64,000 nt of DNA, taken from Cryptomeria japonica. Taxonomy: Eukaryota > Streptophyta > Pinopsida > Cupressales > Cupressaceae. The stretch covers positions 38,326,911 through 38,390,910 of the forward strand of contig NC_081412.1 of NCBI RefSeq assembly GCF_030272615.1. The letters run 5' to 3'. This document shows, one piece after another, positions 1 through 12,040 of this stretch. The translations under genes and the position numbers were made by a program. The notes below the pieces were generated by a model. It ran no database searches. It was not told the DNA's origin and was given only the letters and a program-made list of their open reading frames with translations. Each line of letters opens with the position of its first letter. Positions within the stretch are counted from its first letter, which is position 1.

Positions 1-432
1 GTTTAAAAGATTCTCAATATTTTCAAATTTGGATGTGTTACTATATGAATATAATTAGAAAAGGAACTACCAAAATAGATTGGGGTGAGTAGATTAGTGA
101 TGTAATTTGTGCACAATTAAAAGAGGTAAAAATAACTTTGAAGTTCTATATGATGTCATACCTTGTGTATGGAGCCACCTCTATGAGGTAATACCTAGTT
201 TTGTCTACAAAGGGAAAAAAGAGGTTAGTACCTGTTTGGAACTATTATAATCAGATCGCAATTAATAATGAGAGAAGTCATTTCAGAAGGGTCAATGATG
301 CCTTCTTTGTTGTATGGAAATGTTTGTTTGATAAGGACTTACAGAAGAAGAGACTTTCAGAAGCAACATACAATGGGGTTTGTTATTTTGGTTGTGTCTT
401 TCTTCAGTTTCCTACTTTCACTTACATCTGCA
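1..432 (+). pseudogene. Unknown ORF, left part (split by COP-A)
   Basis: A decayed coding stretch that enters from outside the window and is read in the frame of position 201. It has scattered stops before about 190 and is open from 201 to the COP-A insertion at 432. I do not recognise the product; it has mixed charged and aromatic residues and no motif I can name. The case for coding is that, once COP-A and one copy of its target duplication are taken out, the frame runs without a shift into the ORF at 8106 onward. Alternative: an ORF of another repeat family rather than a host gene. The coding call is moderate and the function unknown. Confidence 0.5.
428..432. repeat. Target site duplication of COP-A, left copy
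   Basis: CTGCA directly before the 5' LTR; the right copy at 8101-8105 is CCGCA, one transition different. Five bases is the usual copia duplication length, and removing one copy restores the surrounding reading frame. Confidence 0.8.
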
Positions 433-2071
433 TGTTGGCATTATGTGAACCGACATGAGCATTATGTGAACCGGCATGAGCCTTATGTAAACTGGCATGA
501 AGACATAATGATATTGTATGTTGTCATTGAAGTCAATATGAGACATAGTGTGAACCGGCACATGAGATAAGTGAAGAAAGAGGTACCGGCATATGTGTGA
601 ACTAGTATATGCCAAAGTGAAGTGGCACATTTGTTCAAAGGGAACTAGCATGCAGTTATAGGAACCAGCACATGGAAGCACTGTATGACTACCGGTTGGT
701 AAGGCAGCTTCCACTTAGGGGTTTCCAATTGGACTATCTCAAGTCTATGTGACTCAATCGGTGATCTTTGTGTGATGAGTTAGTAGTATGATGGAGGAAA
801 AATCGTGTTGCCATGTAAGCTCTGTGCGCGTGAAGGATCTTGCATGAAGAAGACTATTCCTATCTACCTCGGGAATGTGTGAAGTCTATCAAATGGTGAT
901 AACGCATGATGGGTTATCAGCCGCCATGAAAGTGGTGGATAATGGACGATGGAGAATGTCTCGAGATTGACTCGAGACTAGTGCATTTAATGCAGTATGT
1001 TTCAACGGTCAGGATCGAACCGTTTGAATTGCTCAACCTAACAGGTTTAGGGTTTAAGTTTTTTGCTACCGACCTGTATGTTCCCTATAAGGTCAATGTT
1101 AGGTTTCTATCTGAAGTTGTTGGCAAAAGTTGTGAGTGTGTATCCAATGAAAGTGATACAAGATTCTTACCAGACCATAAGAGACAAGAGATACCTGCAA
1201 AGTGTATGTGCAGAAGGAAAAGAGGAGCCTAAATGGATCTGTATTAGTATTAAGTGTTGTTAACAGATCATTGTAATACCTATTGATCTCTAACCACTTC
1301 AACAGTTGCAAAATCCCCTAATAGGGTAGTCTTAACTGGCTTGATTCAAAATTCCTTAAATCTGGTGGTCTTAACCAGCTTGCTGTAAATCACTTAACTG
1401 AGTAACTCGAAGCTAATGAGTTCTGAGAAGCTAGAGAAGCTTAGGAGATCCTTTCAACTATTGAGTTCTTAAAATCCTCTAACAAGGTGACCCTACTGAG
1501 TTTAACCCTTAACCGGGTATCCCTTAACTGGGTGATCCCTAACAGGATCGATTCCTACCAGAACCTATTGTAATGTTCTTAACTAGACAAGGCTCCTAAC
1601 AGAGTGGACTTCTAAAGAGTTCAAAAAGAAACTTGTGGGTATTCATCCCCACCATGGTTTTTCCCAGTTGGGTTTCCACATGAAAAATATGTGTGTCATG
1701 TGAAATGCTTTTGTCTTGTGATGCTTTGTTTTATCTGTTATGCACATGAAGGTTCTATGTTTTATGCCTATCTATAAACATATTGAACTCACTGTTGTGA
1801 AGATTTGATGGTTAAGTCTACTAGTTCATGCATGTGAAGATTATGATAATGTGGTATTGAGCTAAGAGAAAAGCTTAGTGAGTGACCGGTTCATGACTAA
1901 CTGAACTATACTGGATGTTACCGGTTGCACTCTATTTTACTGGTATCTCTGTTTATCAGTCATTGCGAATGTTTGTTGTCAAACTGGTTTTGGATTGTAT
2001 TTGTGTCTGTACTGATTCACCCCCCCCTCTTAGTACCGGTTTGGTACTAGTGGTTCATCATTGAGTTATCA
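433..2071 (+). repeat. COP-A 5' LTR
   Basis: A 1639-base direct repeat of 6476-8100. It starts TGTTGGCATTATG and ends GAGTTATCA. Its first 60 bases hold three degenerate copies of a unit like TTATGTGAACCGGCATGAG, probably a small internal tandem array. Near the end is a C-run followed by TCTTAGTACCGG, shared with the other copy. The start and end were set by comparing the copies and by the adjoining primer site and target duplication. Confidence 0.93.
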
Positions 2072-2073
2072 AT

Positions 2074-2085
2074 TGGTATCAGAGC
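2074..2085 (+). other. COP-A primer binding site (initiator Met tRNA)
   Basis: TGGTATCAGAGC, two bases after the LTR end. This matches the complement of the 3' end of plant initiator methionine tRNA, the usual copia primer. Confidence 0.9.
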
Positions 2086-2140
2086 ACTCTAGGTCCTCTA
2101 TGTTGTAAGCTTAATCGCTTGAGGAAAAGATCCTAGCCAA

Positions 2141-3157
2141 ATGATGAAGAGGGAAGGTCCAAAGTTCAACAGGGAAAACTTTGGTATATGGAAAGACAAG
2201 ATGAAGATATTCATCAAAAGCATGGGTGTTCAACACTGGAGGTATGTTGAAAATGTATATGTTGTTCCTACCGGTACTGTCACCGATGACCAAAAGAGAG
2301 AGATACAAGAAAATGGGCAAGTCATGGAAGCCCTCATCAGTAGTCTATCTGACATTGAGTTTATTGATGTTCAGGACAAGGCAAATCCCAAAGAAGTATG
2401 GGATGCTCTTGAAAATATCTATGGTGGTGATGAGCATGTAAAACAGGCTAAGGAAGAGAGGTTGAGAGGAAAGTTTGAAGACATGAGAATGGATGAAGGA
2501 GAGACCATTCAGCAGTATGGAATAAGAATCAAAATAGTTGTTGGAGAAATAAAGAGTGCAGGTGGAAAAATAGAAGATTCCACTATGGTAAGTAAAGTCC
2601 TGAGATCCCTGTTGCTAGTCTATGCAATAAGGGTTGCTGCTATTCAGGAGCTGAGATCAATAGACAAGTCTAAGGCATCCTTGGACTCCATCATAGCCAA
2701 CTTGATAGCCTATGAGCTAAATAGTTTTGATGGTAGTGTTCAAAAGTTAGAATCAACTTTTAAAGCTTCTGCTATACCATCTAGAAAAGGAAAAGAGGCT
2801 AGCACTAGTGGGGAACCTAGTCACAACAGAGAAATGAAGGATGAAGAGTTTCTGATGGAATTTGAAGCTCTTCTAGCCAAGAGATTCCCAAAAGGAACTG
2901 GTAAATACAAAGGTAAGCTACCTTTGAAATGTTTCTCCTACAACTGGATAGGACATATTGCTATGAACTGTCCTAATAGTGACAACAAGGACAAACTGGA
3001 AAGGTTCAAGAAATTCAAAGGAGGAAACCGGAGAAATTGTTTTGTGGCAGTTGATGAAGGTGTCACAGATGAGGAATCAGAAGATGAAGAGAATGAAGAC
3101 ATTGTGTTCATTGCTATAAAGGAAGATGTGACAGACAAGAAGGCTCTTGTCTCCTAG
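2141..3157 (+). pseudogene. gag: COP-A gag (capsid/nucleocapsid), damaged
   Basis: 338 codons to the first in-frame stop. The N-terminal half has the copia gag pattern (a W-x-x-K-M-K segment near residue 16, then a Q/K-rich helical region of UBN2 type), followed by a basic linker. Near residue 265 is a nucleocapsid zinc knuckle of CCHC type in which the second cysteine is tyrosine, explained by one G-to-A change, so zinc binding is probably lost. The C-terminus is acidic. The start is the first ATG after the primer site that opens the frame. The stop TAG at 3155-3157 lies where family members read on into protease, in the same frame. Confidence 0.9.
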
Positions 3158-4519
3158 TTTGATGATTCCAATGAGTGTATCATTGATAGTGGCTGCTCTC
3201 ACCATATGACTGGTGATCGGAGCAAGTTTCTATCATTAGAAGAGTATGATGGTGGTGTGGTTCACTTTAGCAATGATGCACCATGCATGGTCAAAGGAAG
3301 AGGGTCCATCTCCTTGAATGGAAAGAGTAGTGTTGACAATGTGTATTGGGTTGATGGTCTCAGACACAACCTTCTAAGTGTTGCCCAGTTAAATGACAGT
3401 GGACTCACTCTACAATTCAAGAATGGAATTTGCAGAATCAAAGATAAAGATGGTAAATTGGTAGCCACCGGCATGGAGACTAAAGGTAACCTATTTCATC
3501 TAAATGCTAATATAAGTACATGTCTTATGGCTAAGCTTGATGATAGCTGGATATGGCATAGGAGATTCTGCCATGTGAACTTTCACAACATTGTGAAGGC
3601 TACTAAGATCAAGGTAGTTAGAGGGTTGCCGGTGCTGAGCAAACTGGATAATGACTTGTGTAGAGAATGTCAATTGGGGAAAATGTCTTCCTCAACTTTT
3701 AAAGGTAAATCTTTCACTGCTGACAACTTGCTTGATCTTGTGCATACTAATTTATGTGGTCCTATGAAAACTAGAAGTGTGTAGGGTGATAGGTACTTCA
3801 TGATTCTCACTGATGACTGCTCAAGAATGATGTGGGTTACATTCTTGAAAGACAAGTCTGAAGCTTTTGGGAAATTCAAATCTTTCAGAGCATTAGTGGA
3901 AAAGGAAAGCAGTAAAAGGGTCAAGTGTCTCAGAACTGATCAAGGAGGGGAATTCACTTCTAGTGAATTCAACAAGTACTGTGAAGAATTTGGCATCAAG
4001 AGACAATTGTCTACCCCCTGGACTCCACAATAGAATGGCCTAGCAGAGAGGAAACCCCAGACTGTGGTTGAAGCAGCTAGAACTATGTTGATCCAAGGAA
4101 AGATTGCTCACACCTTTTGGAGAGAAGCGGTGAGCACTGCAGTTTACACTATGAACCGGGTACTCATCAAAAAGGGCAAGGACAAAACTCCTTATGAGTA
4201 TTGGACCGGTAAGACCCCTATGGTAAATTATTTTAAGGTCTTTGGTAGCAAATGTTACATCAAGAGGAGTGAACATCAGGGCAAATTTGAAGCTAAATGT
4301 GATGAAGGAATATTTCTAGGATATTCCACCAAGAGTAAAGCTTTCAAGTGCTACAACAATAGGACTCAGATTATTATGGAAAGCATCAATGTAAGAGTTG
4401 ATGAATCCTCTGAGAAGACTGAGAAAATTGGCAGTGAGAAAGTTGTAAATGAACTAGTTGCAACCTTCTAGGAATCAGTTGTCAGTCAACTGAGCACCAG
4501 TAACAGTGTTCCTAAACCC
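3158..4519 (+). pseudogene. pol: COP-A protease and integrase, damaged
   Basis: Same frame as gag. The protease active site Asp-Ser-Gly is at 3185-3193 and is followed by C-S-H-H-M. The integrase zinc domain begins at W-H-R-R near 3550 and its two cysteines are near 3660. In the D,D35E core the first Asp is replaced by Asn at 3749-3751 (from family comparison), while the second Asp (3938-3940) and the Glu (4046-4048) are present. In-frame TAG stops at 3782, 4031 and 4469 break it; the first two sit where the family has Gln, so each is a CAG-to-TAG change. The domain cannot be catalytic as it stands. Confidence 0.9.
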
Positions 4520-6232
4520 ATGGATGTTGATACTGATGAAGATAAGGATGAAGAAGAAAAGCAAGAAGAACCAATTAAGACCATTCCTTGGTATGTCAAG
4601 TTGAACCATGATCCTGAGCAGATCATAGGTGATAAAGATGCAGGAATCCTTACCAGAAGAAAGATCAAAGAAAACTTATGTATGATCTTTGAATTTGACC
4701 CTAAATCATTCAAAGAGGCTCATAATGATGAAGATTGGACCAAGGCAATGGAAGAAGAACTTGACCAGATAGAGAAAAATGGTACATGGTCCTTGGTACC
4801 CAGACCAGAGCATAAAAATGTCATTGGCACCAAATGGGTGTTCAGAAATAAGTTGAATGAGGATGGCACGATGATTAGGAATAAAGCCAGACTAGTATGC
4901 AAAGGATATGCTCAAGAAGAAGGTGAAGACTATGGGGAAACCTTTGCTCCTGTAGCCAGATTGGAAGGAGTTCGTATGCTTCTTGCATATGCAACTTTTA
5001 AGAGATTCAAGGTATATCAAATGGATGTAAAATCTGCATTCCTAAATGGTGTACTTGAAGAGGAGGTATATATTGAGCAACCAGATGGGTTTACCCTATC
5101 TGAAGATAGTGACATGGTATGTAGGCTACACAAAGCATTATATGGTCTAAAGTAAGCACCTAGGGCATGGTATGAGCGCCTACATTCCCATCTTGTGAAG
5201 ATTGGATTTGAGAGAACAAGTGAAGATAGCAATATCTACTTGAAGTCTGAAGAAGATCAGATCCTAATCTGTGAAGTTTTTGTTGATGACATCATCTTTG
5301 GTGGAGATGACAAGATGAGTCATGAGTTTGCTGATGAGATGAAGAAAGAGTTTGAAATGTCACTCATAGGGGAGATTAAGTTCTTCATTGGACTGCAGAT
5401 CCAGTAGATGAAAGATGGAATCTTTAGCACTCAGTCCAAATATGTCAAAGAGGTGTTGAAGACTTTTGGCATGGAAGATAGCAAACCGGTTGGTACACCG
5501 ATGGTGACCGGTTGCAAATTGACAAAGGAGGATGATTCTGCACTAGTTGATGAGAAGGAATACCGATCAATGATTGGTAAGTTGCATTATGTAGTGCATA
5601 GCAGACCGGATATTGTACATGCAGTTGGCATCACTGCAAGGTTCCAGAAGAGTCCAAGAGAATCTCACGTGAGTGCAGTCAAGAAGATTCTTAGGTATCT
5701 GAAGGGAACAATTGACTATGGACTATGGTACCCATATAACAATAATTTCAATCTGAAAGTATTCACAGATGCTGATTAGGCTGGTAATGTGGATGACTGG
5801 AAGAGCACAATCGATGGTGCATTCTTTCTCAGTGGTAGACTGGTCTCATGGATGAGTAAAAAGAAGAGTTGCATCTCTCAGTCTACAACGGAAGTGGAGT
5901 ATGTTGTAGCTTTCATGAACTGTACTCAGACAATCTGGATGAAGCATGTACTGGAAGGCTTCAAGATCCCTGTATCTGAACCAGTAAGTATATTCTGTGA
6001 TAACACAAGTGTTATCAATATATCAAAGAATCCAGTTTTACATTCTAGAACCAAGCATTTTGAGCTTAAGTATCATTTATTGAGGGAAAAGGTTCAGAAT
6101 AAAGAGATTGCACTGGAGCATGTGTCCAGTAAGGAGTAGTTAGCAAACATATTCACCAAGCCTCTCCCAAAGACAACATTTGTGCATTTGAGAGGTGAAT
6201 TAGGGGTATTGCCCCTTCAGGAGGTGAACTAA
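4520..6232 (+). pseudogene. pol: COP-A reverse transcriptase and RNase H, damaged
   Basis: Continuation of the same frame to the terminal TAA at 6230-6232. The RVT_2-type reverse transcriptase begins near 4720; hallmarks are K-A-R-L-V near 4884, Q-M-D-V-K-S-A-F-L near 5022 and the catalytic F-V-D-D at 5279-5290 (Y-V-D-D in most relatives). RNase H follows: D-A-D near 5770, then S-T-x-E-V-E-Y near 5885. The tail holds the conserved L-A-N-I-F-T-K-P-L. Stops: TAA 5153 and TAGs 5405, 5777 and 6137. Four of these replace Gln or Trp expected from the family. There is no frameshift over 1.7 kb. Confidence 0.92.
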
Positions 6233-6463
6233 AAGTAGTTGTTCCACATCAATCAGGTACTGGATAGACAAATCTTTGGTTGATTGGTGTGTTTAAGGAT
6301 GCTACTCCTTAGGGGGAGCAGCATGAGGAAATAGTGATGATTGTACCTCCGCTTTGGCATTGTTGTCAAAGGGGGAGAAGAAGTGAAGCGAAAAGATATC
6401 TGCAGAAAATGGGGAGAAGATGTGAAGCAGAGAAGATATCTTTTGTATATTGCCATCAATGCC
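6233..6463 (+). other. COP-A 3' untranslated region
   Basis: Non-coding stretch between the pol stop and the polypurine tract, with two further G-rich segments (near 6307 and 6369) of the same flavour as the tract itself. Confidence 0.6.
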
Positions 6464-6474
6464 AAAGGGGGAGA
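6464..6474 (+). other. COP-A polypurine tract
   Basis: AAAGGGGGAGA one base before the 3' LTR, the expected place and composition for plus-strand DNA priming. Confidence 0.9.
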
Positions 6475-6475
6475 T

Positions 6476-8100
6476 TGTTGGCATTATGTGAACCGGCATG
6501 AGCATTATGTGAACCAGCATGAGCCTTATGTAAACTGGCATGAAGACATAATGATATTGTATGTTGTCATTGATGTCAATGTGAGACATAGTGTGAACCG
6601 GCACATGAGATAAGTGAAGAAAGAGGTACCGACATATGTGTGAACCGGTATATGCCAAAGTGAAGCGGCACATTTGTTCAAAGTGAACCGACATGCAGTT
6701 ATAGGAACTGGCACATGGAAGCATTGTATGACTACCAGTTGGTAAGGTAGCTTCCACTTCAGGGCTTCTGGTTGGAGTATCTCAAGTCTATGTGACTCAA
6801 TCGATGATCTTTGTGTGATGAGTTAGCAGTATGATGGAGGACAGATCGTGTTGCCACATAAGCTTTGTGCGCGTGAAGGATCTTGCATGAAGAAGACTAT
6901 TCCTATCTACCTCGAGAATGTTCAAAGTCTATCAAATGGTGATAACGCGTGATGGGTTATCAGTTGCCATGAAAATGGTGTATAATGGACGATGGAGAAT
7001 GTCTTGAGATCGACTCAAGATTGGTGCATTTAATGCAGCATATTTCAACGGTCAGGATTGAACCATTTGATTTGCTCAACCTAACAGGTTGAGGGTTTAA
7101 GGTTTTTGCTACCGACCTGTATGTTCCCTACAAGGTCAGCGTTAGGTTTCTGTCTGAAGTTGTTGGCAAAATTTGTGAGTGTGTATCCAGTGAAAGTGAT
7201 ACAAGATTCTTGCCAGACCATAGGAGAGAAGAGATACCTGCATAGTGTATGTGCAGAAGGAAAAGAGGAGCCTAAATGGATCTGTATTAGTATTAAGTGT
7301 TGTTAATAGATCATTGTAATAGTTGTTGATCTCTAACCACTTCAACAGTTGCAAAATCCCCTAACAGGGTAGCCTTAACTAGCTTGATTCAAAATCCCTT
7401 AAATCGGGTGGTCTTAACCGGCTTGCTGTAAATCCCTTAACCAGGTAACTTGAAGCTAATGAGTTCTGAGAAGCTAGAGAAGCTTAGGAGATCCTTTCAA
7501 CTATTGAATTCTTAAAATCCTCTAACAAGGTGACCCTACCGGGTTTAACCCTTAACCGGGTGATCCCTAACAGGATCGGTTCCTACCAGAACCTATTGTA
7601 ATGTTCTTAACTAAAGAAGGCTCCTAACAGAGCGGACTTCTAAAGAGTTCAAAAAGTAGCTTGTGGGTATTCATCCCCACCGTGGTTTTTCCTAGTTGGG
7701 TTTCCATGTGAAAAATATGTGTGTCATGTGAAATGCATTTGTCTTATGATGCTTTGTTTTATCTGTTATGCACATGAAGGTTCTATGTTTTATGCCTGTC
7801 TATAAAACATATTGAACTCACTGTTGTGAAGATTTGATGGTTAAGTCTACTAGTTCATGCATGTTAAGATTATGATAATGTGGTATTGAGTTAAGAGAAA
7901 AGCTTAATGAGTGATCGATTCATGACTAACTAAGCTATACTGGATGTTACCAGTTGCACTCTATTTTACTGGTATCTCTGTTTATCAGTCATTGCAAGTG
8001 TTTGTTGTCAAACCAATTTTGGACTAGATTTGTGTCTGTACTGATTCACCCCCCCCTCTCAGTACCGATTTGGTACTAGTGGTTCATCATTGAGTTATCA
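6476..8100 (+). repeat. COP-A 3' LTR
   Basis: A 1625-base direct repeat of 433-2071, ending GAGTTATCA. Differences from the 5' copy are mostly transitions with a few short indels (for example, one short repeat unit near 1530 is absent here). Confidence 0.93.
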
Positions 8101-8105
8101 CCGCA
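8101..8105. repeat. Target site duplication of COP-A, right copy
   Basis: CCGCA, against CTGCA at 428-432. Confidence 0.8.
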
Positions 8106-10684
8106 TAGGATGTTTCACAAGTGAACCTTTTATTTTTCCAAGATATCTATTTGATAAGATTGTAGTCATGGAGTTATGTCACTAATTGATCCATGTGCAT
8201 GAAAAGAAGTCACAGGCTCATAATATTAGCTTAAAGTTTCTAGAATCTATTGGCCAATATTTAGTAATGACAAACTCAAAGGCTAAAAATATGGAAGAAG
8301 AAAGGAAATGGAACACCATGAGGAAGTTCAAAGCCCGAAATAATTTTGATTTTCATGGAGTGAAGAACAAACTTAAAAAAAGTTTGTATACAGGCTTGAA
8401 GATTTATGGGTGGATTGTTAGGATGAAGAAGATGTGAGGAGGATGGATTTTAGTTGCCTTACATTGGAGCAAATTAAAAATTTGGATTTGGCTAAAATCT
8501 CAATGACAGTGGAGGATACTAATGATATAATGGATCCAGTCTATTTTTAGTGGAAGATTGTTGATTCTCCATTGCCATCCATCCAATGGTCAAAAATGAA
8601 AAGTAAATATATTACTCAAATTATTACCCCTATTTGGTCAATACTAATTCATGCTTATTGAAAAAGAAGATCATAATGAAGAAACTTCCTGCTAGTTCTA
8701 GGGATGATGACAATAATGACAGTCTAGTTGGTAAAACAACTAAATTAAGAACCAAAAGAAAAGTCGATGTGCAAGAACCCCCATCGATCTCTTTGACACA
8801 ATTCAAGGAAAAAGGACCTAAAATTAAATCTACTATCAAAGGGTTGAAGAAAGGTGAATGTTCCTCAGCTATACAAATGACACAAGCAAAAGAGTCTGAG
8901 TACAAAGTTGTAGAAAAGATTTAGAAAGAAAAAAGACTAGAAGATGGAGAGCTTCCTCATGAGGAAGAAATGCAAGATGTTGGTGGGTCAACCCCACCAG
9001 ATGAAAGTGATACCTCCTCTATTTCACATGCATCAACCCACACTTAGGTAATCATTCATTCCATTGAATCTGATTCAAAACAAGATGAAGAAGAACATAA
9101 TGATGAAGGATTGAATATAAAAAAATCACAAGAAGAAGGTGAACAGGAATTTACATTATCAAGTCTACCTAGTTTTGATGATATTCCTCTACCTATAATT
9201 GAATCATTAATTTTAGATTTTACAGAGGCAATGGAGCAAGTTTATCAAGAACAATGATTGGTAACTTTACCCATTGTGACTATCATGGCTCAAGCTCCAC
9301 CTCTAGTAAGCACCAAAGTTACTACCATAGCAGAAACAATAGATACAACTGCACTCTCTTCAAAGGAAACACCATTAGTAGTTGTTGTCGGTACATCCAC
9401 AGAACCAGTCACAACTATTCCTACTACCATGTCTTTGGTATAAGCAACCTCATCTTCTGCAACAACATCTTCAAGACAAAATGTGGAAGAGGTACCTTTT
9501 TATACACAAGTTGAGGTAACTACTCCATCCACCCAATCAAACTTACCACCATGGATGGATATAGTGATGCCTAAAAGAAAGAAGCAGGTGATTAACCAAA
9601 TGAATTTAATTTTGAGCAGTTGACTCCTACTAAAACCAAAGGTACCAAGAAGCCAAAGACCGTGTCATGAATATTGGAGGATCCTACTAGCAAGAGGAAG
9701 TATGTTGAAGTCTTGGTACCCACAACAAATAAAATAAAAGATAATATTTGTCCCACCAACTACACAATGAAAACAATGGAACTAGGGGTTGAAACACATG
9801 AGAGTATCAAACAAGAGTCTTTAACTACTTTCAATTCTCTAGTGTGTAGGTTTGATCAAGAAAGGGATGAGAAAAATGAATTGAAACAGAAGTGTGACCA
9901 ACTGACAAGTGTACTACTTAAGCTCACACAATCTTCTCAAGATGTTGAACCCATTGTCTCTTCAATAGACACTAAGGCATTGAAGAAAGCGGAACAGGTA
10001 GGGGTAAAGGGTTGAGTGATGGATGTATGGATTGATTGGTTAAAATTAGAAGGATCTCATCTTTTGGATTTAATAGTCAAACTGTTAATGGACTTGGGTG
10101 TTATTCAAAGTCAAATGCAGGCCATCAAGACCACTTTGTCTCATGAAATTGAAGACATTGGAAATGACATGACATGATGGACAAAGATGGAAGATTTCAG
10201 AATTAATGTCCTCATAGAGAACAAGGTGATATCGACAAGAGAAAAATATATTCAAACTCTATCGTTATAATCACATAAAAATGAAGTGATCGGGTCAATG
10301 ATTTCTTAGTTGGACCAAGAAAAGAAAGAATGCGATGATGAGGTTGATCTCATTTCAGCAAGGGTGGCTGACCTTCCTTCTTATTTGTATGATGATGTTC
10401 ATAAGTTGGTGTCTAGTAAAAGAACCATACAAGAGTTTCTTACCTTGATTTCTCATCTAACAAAACATGATTTTTCATTAAGCACATTTGATAAACAAGT
10501 TAGTTTTGAAGTTATTGCCTCAATGTTGAAGGATGGGAGGAAAAGATATGTAGAAGCAAGAGATGTAGTCTCTCATGTTCAAGCTATTTATAGTTCCACC
10601 ATCATGTCAGACAAAGCCACAATAGAAGTTGTCATGTCCTAGTTTGAGGAATTACAGTAATCCAATGAGGAGAAAGATGAATAA
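8106..10684 (+). pseudogene. Unknown ORF, right part
   Basis: Continues the reading frame broken by COP-A at 432. It is open as short runs (8186-8437, 8634-8924, 9258-9443, 9674-10015, 10310-10642) separated by single stops and a few frameshifts, and ends at TAA 10682-10684. The first part (8106-8620) is globular in composition. The middle (8700-9600) is Ser/Thr/Glu-rich and probably disordered, with a Lys-rich start. From about 9750 to 10670 it is rich in Glu, Lys, Gln and Leu and looks like coiled coil. No catalytic motif is visible and I cannot name the family. It could be a host gene relic or the ORF of an undescribed repeat; a similar type of ORF lies at 63000-64000. Confidence 0.5.
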
Positions 10685-10705
10685 AGTGTCCCCTTTTGAC
10701 ACTTT
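10683..10705 (+). terminator. Hairpin at the end of the unknown ORF
   Basis: AAAGTGTC, a 7-base loop, then GACACTTT: a perfect 8-bp stem overlapping the stop codon and followed by T-rich sequence. A transcript-end role is only a guess, since plants do not use bacterial-type terminators. Confidence 0.3.
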
Positions 10706-11599
10706 CTTTTCATGTAGTTGCATTCCTAGTGACTGCAAATTTTCTTATAGTTGCATTTTCATTTGATGCAGTAGTTGTAGTCAAGTGGGCCTATGCAGTT
10801 GAATTAGTCAATTGTGCCCACATATTTCTTCACTCTTTTCCTATATAAGGAGGACCTAATTTGTAAGTAATTATCTTTTATATGCTTAGCAAAACTCTAC
10901 TGAAATTTTATTCCAAATAAGACTTTGACCTTTTTGAATGTAAAATTTGATTCAAAGTAATATAAGAAAGCAATCCATTAGACCTCAACTTTGAGTGAGT
11001 AGAAGATTGTGGTTGTGATTGGAATTACTCCTATGTTTAGTTCTCACAATCATTCTTATATATATTAGAATTTTGTTGGAATATTTGTCTATATTATTGA
11101 AAGATATTTCCAAGTGTGTGGAGTAGACTTTGAGCTAACAATATATTTGAGAAATTTTCTGATGTTAAGTGATTAGTGGTAGGCTTTCTATTGCTGTTAT
11201 TATTTGTAGTTTTAAGATTTGGGAAATTACACTTGAAGACTTTGAGCTACAAGTTTAGTTTCATAGCATTTGTAATGATTAGTTTAGTTAGAATTACATT
11301 TAAGAAAAACTTTGTGCTTCTTGATTGTAAGTTTTGGCGTAATTGTTGGAATTAGTTTGTTCATTTTTTTAAGTATCATAAGTGATAGAGAATTGTAACA
11401 AGTGGAGGGAAAATACATAAACTCTAAAAAAAGAGAGTTATATGCCCGATACTTACCCAAAGATTTTAGTTTCTTGTTAATTAGAGAAGGAATTTCAAAG
11501 GGAACCTCCCCTTGTTAAGAAGAGAGATTAATTTCTCAACATAGCTGTGTGTGAATTATATATTTTGTAGTTGATACGCTAGTGACAAAATATTTACCC
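10706..11599. other. AT-rich non-coding stretch
   Basis: No ORF, RNA gene or element end could be fixed. A TATA-like TATATAAGGAGG at about 10852 lies near the start and the stretch closes with ACCCAACA near 11603, so a diverged LTR is possible, but no partner copy is in the window. Confidence 0.4.
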
Positions 11600-12040
11600 A
11601 ACAATATCGACCTTTGAAACATTTCGACACTTGACCCATATCAACAATGAAGACTCATACCTACTTGACCTATATCAAATTTGAACCATATCGACCCGAC
11701 TAATATCAAAAGATGACTCATATCGACCCTAGACCAACTTTTTAACATCATGTGTCTCAATGGATAAAATTAGCACATATCAACACATCACAAAGGTGCC
11801 AAACATCATGATAAATCTAAAAATCAAATTGGCACGTGTCAAAATTTTCAAAAATGTCAAAAAAATCAAAATTATCACATATGCACTAAAACAGTCAACG
11901 TATGTGCTAAAGTGTATGTGTTGTATGATTTAACATATGCGCTATTTAATCAAATGAATGCGCCATGAAAAAAATCATATGTACTACGTCGTATGACATA
12001 TGCACTTTGAAACGGGACGTATGCACTAAAATATCAAAAA
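11600..12040. repeat. Two degenerate short-repeat clusters
   Basis: 11605-11735 has repeated ATCGACCC / CATATCRAC words. 11870-12030 has about nine words of the form ATGYRC within CGTATGYGCTA or CATATGCAC, at irregular spacing. The copies are too diverged to define one exact unit. Partial complementarity between words would allow local hairpins. Confidence 0.5.

Larger units (their letters stand above)
433..8100 (+). mobile_element. COP-A: full-length Ty1/copia retrotransposon
   Basis: Complete element of 7.67 kb: 5' LTR 433-2071, primer binding site 2074-2085, one gag-pol frame 2141-6232, polypurine tract 6464-6474 and 3' LTR 6476-8100. The order gag, protease, integrase, reverse transcriptase, RNase H defines the copia superfamily. 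Both LTRs begin TGTTGG and end CA. The first 350 bases of the two LTRs differ at roughly 5% of positions by eye, so the insertion is old. The polyprotein has eight in-frame stops, so the element cannot be autonomous now. It lies inside an unknown ORF. Confidence 0.95.

Noticed and set aside
418-714. Minus-strand open frames inside the COP-A LTRs (also 6302-6757)
   Set aside because: Present because of the short internal LTR repeat; no domain, and the strand is opposite to the element.
10706-11603. Possible LTR from about 10717 to 11603
   Set aside because: It has a TATA-like site and a CCAACA-type end, but no second copy, primer site or target duplication could be found.
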